Shown here in pieces: positions 11,837 through 22,920 of a DNA stretch of 64,000 nucleotides. Made by a program: the position numbers and the translations under genes. The stretch's first letter is position 1, and the number at the start of each line of letters is the position of its first letter. Under the pieces are notes generated by a model that saw only the letters and a list, made by a program, of their open reading frames with translations, had not been told where the DNA came from and did not search any database. This DNA comes from Acheta domesticus (Eukaryota > Arthropoda > Insecta > Orthoptera > Gryllidae). The stretch is from NCBI GenBank assembly GCA_031308135.1, contig JAHLJT010000631.1:198007126-198071125 (forward strand), read 5' to 3'.

Positions 11837-14699
11837 TTTGCTTTCTCATTGATAGTACATTTTAAAAACGAAATTAAATGTTGGGGGAAGTTAGTGGCCT
11901 CTAGTTGCTAGAGCATTGTCTAAAAGCCATTTTTGTTATGTTCCACATAAAAAAGTACTACCTATACGGTTGCCAAGGCCATGCGATAATTAAAATGGCA
12001 AAGTAAGCCATTTCGGAGGGAAATTATATAATCGAACGGATCAACAATATAATTAAAAAGCTCAAGGGGTAAATTACTCTAAAATATAATAAGAAATACA
12101 AGTCACTTTATAACATGAAAACTGTGAAATAATTATGAGTGGAACTAGTGATGGTCAGCAAAATCCAGGATAAAGACATTATCCATACAGTTTAGTGATG
12201 GTAGAATTTAGCGCTTCAAATTTTAAGAAATTTTCGAAAACAAGGCTACAGCACTATAAAAATTAATATTCAGCACTTTGTAATATATGTCAAAATATTA
12301 TTATTAAGGAAGTTCCTGGTGAAAAATCAATTATTAAGTTGTAAATTTATCTTAGTTAAAATTATCTCGTACATTTTTAATGGAGGGCACTGCCCCAAAA
12401 TATTGTTTGCGAGTTACAATAAGCATACAGTTGACAAATAAAAAATGTCGATACATAACAGTGCACAGAAGAACAAAAAACAGTGAAATATGGCCCTTGT
12501 AGATAGAAATACGGTAGATTGCCCATTTAAATAAATATGCAAATCATTTCACAGCATGGATCATTGCATTAGACGCCCATGCATTCAATCCACGCGCCGC
12601 GTCGACCCTGCTCCGACTTCTCCCCTCCCCCCCAAAGTTTCCTACACCCCATACACCTCGCACTTTCGCAGCTCTCGCGGGCAGACGGCTGGCTCGTAAG
12701 AGCAGAATGCTGCGGGAGCAGGCGTTGTACAGGCTTGCTGTAGGGCTTTCCTCTTCTTCCCGTGACCTTCTCCGCACAGCGAAGTGAAGAAAGCTGAGAT
12801 CTTTTGAGTTCAGGCTTTGAGGATCAGTTTTATAATTGTTCTTATTTTTTACTTTGTTTTGTCAGTTAAATCACAACTATAAATTAATCAACACGCTCCG
12901 TCTGAAATTAAATATGATGTTGTTAAAATCGATATGTTGTTGTTTTATCGCATCCCGAATTACAGAACGAACACTAAGGAAACCATAAAACGCAATTTAG
13001 TAATTACATTGAGTATTCACGATCATTTCGCATTTTGCGATCGATTTTGCATTTAATCGCCGATTCAAAACCTTCAAAAGTATTACGATTACACCGGCCG
13101 TCAAACATACAATTACTTTTTTTAACGTTTGGTAACATTTTGCATTTTTAGCAATTGCTAAAATCTACTATCTTCATTCATATTCCTCAAAGTATCCGTT
13201 TCATTTTTATCGTTTTTGGTTTCACTAGAATACATATTTTTAACGTGCAGTATCCGGGTTCGATGTTTTGTGCACATTGATAAATACAAACAAAAAGGGC
13301 TAGCTATTGAAAAGACTATTATAAATTGCGAGTAACATGTAGATGAACATACAATTATACGTGTTAGCTGCATCGTTTTCCTAGACTAATATTTCAATTT
13401 GATTTGTTTAATTATTGGAACATTCTGCTTCAGAAATGTGTTCAATTTTCATAGGTGAATAATGACAAGATCTGAATCAGAATATCAAAATGACACTGAA
13501 TGATGAACAACACTCTGCTGATGATAGCGAGAAAATAGTTAAAGAGTTATTGAAATATTCTTGGTAATTATTATAACTTTCAAATCTGAGCGATGGAAAA
13601 GAATATTACGACAAACTATATCACAACAAAAAGAAGAGATATGCGTATCAGAAAATTCAAGTCATCGAAGTTACAGGCTATAGTGATGCTGAAGGAACTA
13701 ATTTCCGTCAGAGACATATCATTAAACATATATCTATGCTTGCATAAAAATACATTTTACAATATTTGTAGAGAAAAATTGCAACTAAAGGGAGTTTAGT
13801 AATATCATTAAAATAGCTGAGTGGGCATTAAAGGAAACATGACTACAGCAGATCCGAAAATCAGAAACGCTGTTAAAAAACATCCAAAATGAAATAAAAT
13901 TTCAAAATCAATTGCAACAGCAAAAACAGAAAAAGTTAATTACGTTACTTCCATTGTTAAGTAGAGTTTTGGCATCTTATGGTGTAAAATAGATTATCGC
14001 AGCACCATCCAAATAGTGCATGACCAAATCCTGCAAAACGGGGATTGGTCACAACGATCCATTGATTTCCCCGCATCCAGCCTGTTTTCTTCATTCGGAA
14101 GCCGACCACTCCTTCCACAAAAAAGCTGCTTCTAAAGAATCTGTCAAACATCAAAAACCATTGCCATCTTATTTTACTACATCAAACAGGATCAAACACA
14201 AACGTACAAGAGGCAGACATGACCGCGACTCTGACAAGTGAATAAGGTACCTTCCAATGAGTTTAGAAACGCCAAATTGCAAATGGAGCGATTCCATGGA
14301 AGCTATAAGATGGCGTATGATTTCAAGGTCAGAAATCATCTGTTTTCTTACCAACAAGTAGTCAAAACTACTTGCTCCGGTGTTTCAGCATATGATCAAT
14401 CTTTAAGTTTACAAAACTTGATTATAAATAAAGAATTAAAAATTTACTACATGAAGAATCTCATCGTTTTCTTGACCGGTCCTTGTGACGATAATCATAC
14501 ACGCGCGTCTTCGTTACGAGACATTGGTTCATGTACGGTACCTGAAACAGATTATTTTCATGAGTACGTAAGAATGATTTCTAGGGAGATGCTGCATTTT
14601 GGGTTGTTCCCTTAAAATAACCTTCGCAACATTATTCTCTCCAAGGGGAATGCATGCTAACATGCAAGGAAGAACATGCATGAAGTTACCGCAAGTGAC
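11837..14699. other. AT-rich sequence, no gene recognised
   Basis: GC-richer sequence at about 12580-12790 shows no domain. Short frames at 13957-14241 and 14238-14615 (the latter 125 codons on +) were read through; no family comes to mind and they lie in plainly AT-rich DNA. Confidence 0.5.
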
Positions 14700-15060
14700 C
14701 GCAGACGATTCTCCAACGGCCTGCGAACCAAGTTGCCCGGGCGCCGGGTGCCACGCCCTGCGGAAGCGAAGCGGTCGCCTCGCCCGCGCGACGAGGAGCG
14801 ACTGGCGAGCGCCGAGGCCGCGAGCCGACTGCAACCGGGGATCGAAGCCCGACCCGCCCCGTCGCCGGCCGGAGGGGGGCCCCGGCGCGCAGCGGCGCAG
14901 CGGCGGGGCTCCCGCGCATCTGCAGAGGCTGGCGGCGGCTCCGATCGATGCACGCGGGTCGGGGGGGCCGTAACCGGGCCCCCCTCGACGGGAGGGGGGC
15001 CAGAGGACACGCCTTGCGATGCAACGCATCGAGCGGTGCAAGCGCCCGGCCAGTGGGGAT
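14700..15060. other. Isolated GC island of unknown origin
   Basis: About 350 bases of very high GC content, with long G and C runs and several self-complementary stretches such as GGGGGGCC...GGGCCCCCC (about 14965-15000), sit abruptly in AT-rich DNA. Overlapping frames are open on both strands because stop codons are rare at this composition. The texture is like ribosomal DNA expansion or spacer sequence, but I cannot match it to a known rRNA segment. Confidence 0.45.
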
Positions 15061-16654
15061 TTTCCGAGATAGACTTCAAGGCAGGAAGGTTCGAGAACGG
15101 CACGAGACATTAGCAATGCACTTGTCCACAAAACTAAGAAATGCAAAGACATAGCGCAGACATTTACCATGGTAGCATGCAACTGCCATAGAATACTAGG
15201 AAGTCCATAAAATATCATAAAAAAACTAAGAATTCCCAAGAATTCATACCAGAAATTCATAATCACTTGATTTAGAAGTTATTTCGCTTTTAATAATTTC
15301 GTGACATTAACAATCCACAATAAAATAAACATGATCAGTATGCGTATATGTTTATATATTAATAATAACAATAATAATAATAATACACGAGTATTTTATT
15401 AGTTAACAAGGCCATTCTATTTTCTTATACAATATTGCGATAAATAAATATCCTAGCAACTTAGGTTTACTTTGACTCGTAAACAAATGAGAATCGAATG
15501 CGTGTAGATTTCGGGAGAAGATCACAATTATCTAATTTGCATTTGTATAATTGTGACCAGATGATTTTCAGTATTTCTTCAAGTCTGAATGAATTTTCTA
15601 ACAGTATCTATTTCTCCAAGACAATAATCACTAGTGAGCAGATTTCCATGATTTTGCATATTTTCATCCGTTGCTTCAGTACATAGCTAAGTGAAATTTC
15701 GTGACATTTGGTTAGAATGCTATACAGAATATGTTAGTGATATTTGGCTGATTTTTCGTGTTGGTGCACATTCATGTTATTATAGGTGCATATTTTGCAC
15801 ATTTCAGTAAAATAGAGAACTATCTATAAAACGTTTCATCTTTTCATAGAACCTACTTATTTTAAGCGTTCTTTGGTTCGAAAGAGCTTGTCACAGTTTG
15901 TTATTTTTTCTATTGACATAATACTTGTGCAAATGTAGGATATTTCTTGATAACACATTTTTTTAAGAAGTCAGACATCAAGGCATACAATGTACTTCAC
16001 AAAGGTGAATATTTACTTCAATTATTTCTCTCACGAAGTAGTATAGCTTTTATTATGTTTGCACAAAATATATCTTTTCATTCCAATCATGCTTCTCCTG
16101 AATTATATAAAGAAAGTTTTACAGAGAAAATGAAATATTGTTAATTTTAATTGTATATTTAAGTGCTTATTTCAGACTTTTTTATATCATAGATGCACAT
16201 TTTTAAAAGCATATATCAAGATTTTGAGGGAATAAAAATCCTCTCCCTAATAATCATAAATACGTAGAATCATGGTAGCGGCAGAAATGTAACAAACAGA
16301 AAAGCAAGATAGGTTTGCAACTTTCCTAGTACTTTAGAATGACTTTCGAACTTAATCCGATTATACAATTTTGCCCAATTCAATAAGGGCGTTGAAAGTA
16401 GGAAAATTAATTAACTCAAAGCAAAAATTCATGTTTTTTTTCTTTCATACGAGCAGAAATTAGAGGATGCAAATGTTATTAATGTATTTACGTACCGCCG
16501 CCTAAAATAAAAATAATATTAGATATATATAAAGATAAAAATAAAGATAATATTGGGCATAACCTGATGGCAGCTAATTACATAAATAAGGTGATGTAAA
16601 TAAAAGCAAATAATATAATATTATTTATGTAGTGCTATAATGCATTATATGGAC
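15061..16654. other. AT-rich sequence, no gene recognised
   Basis: An AAT/ATA-rich run lies at about 15358-15385. Nothing coding is supported. Confidence 0.6.
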
Positions 16655-16809
16655 CAGGCGACTGGCTTAGGTGGCTCAGGTTATCAACAGATGTCACTGC
16701 AGTGCCTCTGACCTGGATGTTCTAGGGTTCGAGTCACGAGTCCCTAGGATTCAGCCCAACTGGAGGAGAATTCGGACAACCAGCTGCTCTGAACGGTAGT
16801 TCTCCGTGA
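16655..16809 (+). mobile_element. tRNA-type SINE copy 3, 5' part with Pol III promoter
   Basis: The A-box TGGCTTAGGTGG (16663-16674) and B-box GGTTCGAGTCA (16726-16736) are correctly spaced for an internal Pol III promoter. Downstream come GACAACCAGCTGCTCTGAAC and GGTAGTTCTCCGTGA, the family body. The copy stops abruptly at CTCCGTGA, where a hAT element is inserted, and resumes at 19902 with the same eight bases. Confidence 0.85.
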
Positions 16810-19800
16810 CAGGCGCGGATCCAGACTTCTCTTTTGGGAGGGGTCAGGTTAAGACTCAAATGCATTAATTTCGGAAAGGGGGGAGGGTACAGAATGTATT
16901 AACAAATTTGACGTATGTTATACGTATATCAGATTGACTTTATTGTACTATAAATATATTAGAAATTCAATATACCAATAATCACATATCAGGTATCAAT
17001 CAGGTTACAATTGTTACCATCCTCATCCTATCCGCTGGGGGTGTGGCGGGAGTAACTTTGGAATTTTAACTGGTAACCCCCAATTTTGTTGCAGATTCGA
17101 ATTCTGCCTACAGAAATATGTCAATTTTATTCGGTACATTTGTTTTAAAAAAATGAAAATTTATAAAGTTATTAACAATAAATTTCAAGTTAACAAACAG
17201 AACTTTCATTTGACATAATATGAAACAATTTGTGAAGAAACGTATATGAGAGAAACATGTAAATGTGTGTAATGAAAACAAATTAATAAATTGTTGTAAT
17301 TAATATTACATGCATATAATAAATAAATAAACTAAATTATACTTTTATTTTTTATCACTATTATTTTTCTCATTTTAATTTTTCCTTTTTTACATTTTTT
17401 CTTTTATTATATTATTTCGTATATTAATAAATTTGCACCATATTTGAATCTCCTTCAATGGTGATTCTTCTATAACAATGTTGTAAAGTTCATTATAATT
17501 TTGGCGACAAGTACACCGAGACATGCAAACATCTAATGAATTTAATTTAATGCAACAGTTAATATTTTTCAAATAACTGAACTGATTCCTCTTGCATTCC
17601 CTTGGTGGTTTGTAAAATTAAAACCCAAATAAAGTAACATCATTGAAATACTGTTCATCAAGAATGAGTGCTGTCAAAAAATACTTTTGATTGTATTCGG
17701 ACTCAGCGACTGCAAAACATTCAAATAAGATATTTTAGCCGTCAGACTCTATCCTCGCTGAATAGCCGAACTAAAATTCTCTAACCGGATTCGGATTCAG
17801 CGACAGCAAAATATTCAAATAAGGTATTTTAGCAGTGGCGAAGCTGAAGGGTAATCTGGGAGCCCTATGATACCCAAATTATTTTTCAATTAAATCTGAC
17901 GTGTACCATTTTCAATATTTTTGTTACTGAATCGTTGAAGAAAATTAAATGTGCTCGACCACTTTTTTTCCGTTTACACGCGAGGCAATTAGCAGGGCTG
18001 CAGAAATATACATTTTGGGGCCGATAGCTGAGCGAGGAGCCTACCAGTGGATAGACACCGGCTGGCTCTGCCGCGCATGCGCAAAAGAGAGCGTACGCTA
18101 TCTCTCCTTCACTTGCATTCACTGGGCAAAGACCCCAGCTGCAGCCTAAGCTCTCGGTAGGCACGGACGTGTACAGCGATGCACACCCACTTCTCAGAGG
18201 CAAATTCACCTCATCACCTGATGTTGTGGGAAAATAGAGTTGTTTATGTGCCGTTTGTGTGATTTTTGTTACTTTTCTTTACGAAACAATTAATGAAGCT
18301 AAAGATAGTGTTACAATGTCCCACTGACTATGCGCCAGTCTCATAACTTCTAAACGATTCACGATATCGAAATGCACTTTTCGCTCAACAATGCGAAATC
18401 ACGAATTAAGTACTACGCCGTAGAGATAGAAATAGTAGCGATACGTACTAATATATCGTGTTAGATATGAAGAAACTATTGAAATATGCATCAAAGTAGA
18501 GATGACTATGAATGAACTTTCAGGGTGAGAATTATTTGAAAGATACAAAATTGTACATTTTAAAATTATTGATACCTACTGTAGCGACTCAGATGGACTA
18601 CATGTTTCAAGATTTCGACAACTTCCATTTTATTGAATTTCTGGACGAAAAGCAGTTTTCCACCTACAAGCGTCCTTTCGTTCAGAAAAGTTTTCTTTCC
18701 GAATAAATTAACATCGATTTCTTGACTGTGAGCAGCCTCGAAATGAACTGACAAATGTTTACATTAATTATGCAGAATACATGCCTACAGTTTTTTTGCT
18801 GAAGTATATGTTAGACAAATTGGTATAGAAAAAATATCAAGAGACGGTTCGGTTGATATAATTCAGACTAACTTTCCCTTTACATACAGCATTATGTGAA
18901 AGGAATACGATTACATTAAAGAGTTAAGACATTCCTGAGAAATTCCGTGGGAAATTAATTGTGCAGAAACGAAAGCTTTAAAGAACACATTATCGACGTT
19001 TTTGTTGAAGAAAAACGATGAATGGATCTAATTTACAAAAAAATGTAAGATAAGATGTTTGGAATACTCAACTGCATGACTCTAGCTTCGCCACTGTATT
19101 TTAGGCGTCAGACACTATCCTCTCTCATCAGCCAAACTAAAATTCTCTAACTCTAAATCTTTTCGACTAATCTTTACCACTAACCCCTGTTGATCGCCTT
19201 AACTTACGTTCTTACAAAACCAAAACCAGCATCAGACTTCAATGATCAAATTAGGTTCGCCGTTACAGATTACATTAAGCATTTTTAGGTTAAATAAACA
19301 TTGAGTACGATAGAGGTTCCGATACTGAGTTGGATTGTATCATCTAAACTGAATTCTAACAAACACCTGAAAGCAAGATTGTTGCCAATTTTATATACAT
19401 ACCATTATTGTTACGAAGTTTAGCTAGTTCTATTCCCTTTGAACAACAATTGTGACTTTTAAGATAAGTCCATGTGTTGACGTCCATTTTTCCCACAATT
19501 CTCTCGTTCAATTAGTGACAAATATTCGCCTCAAGTTAGCAACACTAGTAACGCACAGTGCATTTGATTCCAACTTTAGATCTTTTACTTGTTTAGATAT
19601 ATTTCTTTGTATTAAAAATATGTTGAAAGTATCTTGTATGATTTTGATGAAGTATGTTTTTATACAAATTAAATTCCAATTTATGTATAAATTCATTAGT
19701 TTTAGCACTGCTAAATTTTTAGGAATTTCTAGAATTGTTTGAAAATATCTGAAAATTTCTCGGCCAGTCCCAATTCTGAAGGGACAATGGATAGGTTATC

Positions 19801-19901
19801 AGTTTCTCAGAGTTTTTTTAGATATGTTGATGTTTCTCACAAAATTTTGACATTTAGGGGGGGGTCATGACCCCCGTGACCCCCACTAGGATCCGCGCCT
19901 G
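16810..19901. mobile_element. Outer hAT element (non-autonomous), interrupting a SINE
   Basis: The inverted ends CAGGCGCGGATCC...GGATCCGCGCCTG are flanked by a perfect 8-bp target duplication, CTCCGTGA (16802-16809 and 19902-19909). An 8-bp duplication with ends starting CAG is diagnostic of the hAT superfamily. Without its own insert it is about 1.8 kb. I see no transposase of its own. It includes an ~85-bp imperfect tandem duplication (from about 17698), the second copy of which is split by the inner element. Confidence 0.92.
17833..19096. mobile_element. Inner hAT element nested in the outer one
   Basis: The inverted ends CAGTGGCGAAGCT...AGCTTCGCCACTG are flanked by a perfect 8-bp duplication, TATTTTAG (17825-17832 and 19097-19104). 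The element is 1264 bp long. Its left third has a CpG-rich stretch (about 17990-18200). A plus-strand frame at 18512-18706 (ENYLKDTKLYILKLLIPTVA then FHFIEFLD) vaguely recalls the middle of ZMYM-type hAT transposases, but I would not call a domain. Probably a deletion derivative. Confidence 0.92.
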
Positions 19902-20275
19902 CTCCGTGATTTCTCCGATCAACACAAGGCGAATGCCTGAGCAGCACCCTAAGAATCGAACCACAGACCGCGCGCAATGTTCCCTTCCTCTACCTTGTCA
20001 AATCCTTATCCCTTACATACACCACATACACTTACACACTTACATGCGGTACACTACCGTACATATCGAGACCAGACTGGAGCTTATAGCTTGGTGGGAG
20101 ATATCTGGTTAGAAAAACACCGCTGGCGGACATGTAAGTCGGCGCCAAATCTCACCATCCAGTGGGGGAAATCACCGTCACCTTCCGAAGAAAAACCATG
20201 CACTACTCATACGTGACGAATGACCTTAGCAGTCGACGCGCCTGAAAATACGAAATAATCAATCAGACAGGGGAC
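19902..20275 (+). mobile_element. tRNA-type SINE copy 3, 3' part
   Basis: Starts with the duplicated CTCCGTGA and continues TTTCTCCGATCAACACAAGG, CGAATGCC and the CTTCCTCTACCTTGTC block, ending AATAATCAATCA. It lines up with copies 1 and 2 along its length and completes the 5' part at 16655-16809. Confidence 0.88.
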
Positions 20276-20621
20276 GATTTTTTATAGGTTCTAAAACAGG
20301 TGAAAATCACCGAAGAAAGCGACTCTCTGTTAAATGTTTTCTTCTGCCAGCCCGAAGAGGCGAACGCCATCTGTTAATGCCTCGGAAATGTAAGCTCAGC
20401 GAGTGCGGTTGGAGGTTAGAGATGGTTTTCACGAGCGATTCAATAGTTTTATATAGAGAAATTCAATCTGAGGTTCTGGATGTCTACGGTAAACTGACAA
20501 TCCACAGTCGCCAAAAATCATTGAGCCCGCGCTTTTCACTTTAAACACGCTTTTTACTGGATTGGCAATATATCAACTCTTAATAAAAGAATAATCCTTG
20601 TAAGTAATACTTCTTTAAATA
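20276..20621. other. Spacer, nothing recognised
   Basis: Moderately AT-rich, with no coding or repeat signal that I recognise. Confidence 0.5.
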
Positions 20622-21107
20622 CACTCATCGTCATAAAAGAAGCTGCACCCCGAAAGACCCCACTGATTCGCTGCAAACTCGGTGGATATTTTGTACACCA
20701 ATCGCTAAGCCAATGATTTCGTTTTCACGGTCGGTCACGCACTGGGACGTCGGGGGTAGGTGAGTGACGTCGCTCCCACCGTTCTAGATAAGAGGACTTC
20801 AAACGGCCGCGTTGGCCGTTGTGACATCGGGTAGCGTCGCCAGAGCGTCACCTGCACGCACACTATGCCTAGGCGATGCGTCCAACAGCCAGTTGTCCAG
20901 TTAGACGCGTTCGAGAGGAGCCGTGTCATGGGTGTGTGGGAGGTTGGTCGCCGTATTGCACGCCACACCGGTCGTATCGCCCACTGTTGGCGTAATTGGA
21001 TTGAGGAAGGCACGCACGTACAAAATGCAGGATCTGGACGCCTCCCTCGCACCACGAGGAGGGAGGACCCACGGATTGTCCGTCACGCACGAACAGATCC
21101 AACGGCA
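20622..21107 (+). pseudogene. Tc1-like transposon, 5' end with truncated transposase
   Basis: Begins after a TA dinucleotide with CACTCATCGTCATAAAAGAA, a typical Tc1-like terminal repeat. From ATG at 20864 it encodes the N-terminal paired-type helix-turn-helix of a Tc1 transposase: LDAFERSRVMGVWEVGRRIA, then RHTGRIAHCWRNWIEEGT and GSGRLPRTTRREDPRIVRHA. The order (erg.iig....G.s...ia...gr....v.rcw..w..egt....GsGrpr.tt..eDr.ivr.a) is the family pattern. It breaks off into LINE sequence before any DDE catalytic residue. Confidence 0.88.
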
Positions 21108-22200
21108 ACGATGTGTGTTAGTCAGCGGGCTTTTAAATCTTGCGCACAGAATCTTAGATGCATCTACTTTTACCGCAGAATGCATGGCTTTGATTTTTAT
21201 TGTGAAAAAAATTATTCAAACTTCCTTCGGACATTTTGTGAATTTGTCCGATTCGGAGAGTTCTCTCAAAGCGTTATGTAATACTTCTGGGGACAATTCA
21301 CCCTTGGAATATATGTTTAGGCAAAAGTTAGCTTATGCCAACTCCATTGGCGTGAAAATTCAATTAATTTGGATTCCGTCCAACAAAGGTATTATTGGTA
21401 ACCAAAAATCAGATGAAATGGCAAAGACAGCGGCAAAAGGGGTAATGTTTCTTAAAGAACCTGTACCTTTCTCGGATTTAGTGGCATTTTTAAACATAAA
21501 TGCCGACAGGAAAACAAATCAAGATTAATTCATGAAAGTAAACATGAAAGGTTCCTTCTATTTTCAAAATTTCTATGTTGAATCATCTGGTAGACCATGG
21601 TTTTATAATTTTTAATTTTCCAGAAAGGTAATTGTATCTATTAACAGAATTAGAAGTAATCATACCTCATAAAATGAGAGTCTAATGCGCAAAAATATTG
21701 TAAACAATAATATTTGTAATTGTGGAGAAGGAGTTAATTCCATATAAAATGTCTGGAATTGCCACATTCATGATGAGGAAAGAGATATATTGTTAAAAAT
21801 AGTTCGTAAGATAATTGGTAATGGCCCATATTCTGTGACACCTTTTTTATCATTTAAAGATATAAATAACAAAGAAGTTTTTATTAGTATTGTTAAATTT
21901 ATTACAAGTATTAAACAAAATAGTTAAGTGTTTAAATGTATGACATAATTTTATGAATTTGTTCATTAATAAATAAAATGTATTTGATTTTTGTAGACAT
22001 CATGTAAGGCAAATATTTTGTAACCTGGCTATGTAAACTTGTTTTTATATGCCAATAAATAATTTCTGTTTCTATTTCCATGATTAGGTTTTTGTAACCT
22101 GACTATGTAAATTTGTTTTTATGTGATAAATTATTTCTAATTCTAATTCCACGATTAGGTATTGGTTTTAAAATCTCTCTAAATGTAGTATATCTTAAGT
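21108..22200 (+). pseudogene. LINE 3' end: RNase H domain and C-terminal tail (I-group type)
   Basis: The frame holds TFTAECMALIFI, VNLSDSESSLKAL and IQLIWIPSNKGIIGNQKSDE followed by MAKTAAKG: the E, D and final D blocks of retrotransposon RNase H. The usual histidine of 'SHKGI' is asparagine here. After a frame break come the tail features VSINRIRSNHTS, C.CGEG and NVWNCHIHDEERDILLKIV, the usual zinc-knuckle-like end of I/R1-group LINEs. The 3' untranslated part carries a duplicated TGTAACCTG..TATGTAAA block (about 22020-22165). Confidence 0.85.
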
Positions 22201-22920
22201 CTTAAAATTAACTATAAATGTATAAATTATGTTTATACTTAAAATGTTATATTTAATGACTTGTGTGTTGGAAATTTTAAAAATGTCAACTGTGACCGTA
22301 CACAAAAAGTTATACGTTCACAACACCGGCACGGAACGCCCAGCGCGATAGTAAATCGAACGAAACGCTCCGCAATCGATACGGGGAATCGACGGACTAC
22401 TGCCTGGGCGGAGCGAGCGGGCACTTCTTCGCCAGCTGCCGTGCCGTCAAGAGCGACCGAATGAGAGCGCCGCCGCTGCACTGAGCAACGCGGAGTGAAC
22501 TGCATCCTTCACGAAGAGAAACAAATACGCCAGCTCAATAGAGGTAAGCGATAGTCGTAATAGTACGATAAAATCGCTTATTCTTGTAAAATGAGAAGAG
22601 AGCGCGTGGCGGTACAAATGGGAATGTAATCACAGTGATATTATACCACGTAATGGCGCCACGTGGCCACGGGTATGTGTAAGAGGCATAGAGGGAAAAA
22701 TAACAAATCTTATCGAATTTTCAGCCCTCTATTTTTCCTGCGAACTGCCATCCTGCAACTGAGGGGCAGAATCTTCCGTCCGAGACGAGGCCGGACGAAA
22801 CTCAGCCAGCAGCTGGGCGAGCTGCATCGCGAGGCGCTGCGACCCGCCTGCCGCGTGTAAGGTCACGCTGCCACCGGCATCGCAAAGGGAAGTCGGACGA
22901 ACTTCGTTCATTAACTTTGT
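22201..22920. other. Two GC-richer patches, possible old exons or promoter
   Basis: The patches at about 22310-22510 and 22735-22905 are CpG-rich in AT-rich surroundings. The first is followed by GAGGTAAGC, a good donor on plus; the second is preceded by GAATTTTCAG, a good acceptor on plus. Together they could be two exons of an untranslated leader, but no protein family is visible on either strand. Confidence 0.25.

Noticed and set aside
14238..14615. 125-codon plus-strand ORF
   Set aside because: No recognisable domain, AT-rich, and not supported by context; left as a chance frame, though it is one of the longer ones.
14529..15266. 245-residue minus-strand ORF and several overlapping frames
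   Set aside because: Five frames are open at once over the GC island because stop codons are rare there; the proteins are low-complexity Arg/Pro/Gly and show no domain.
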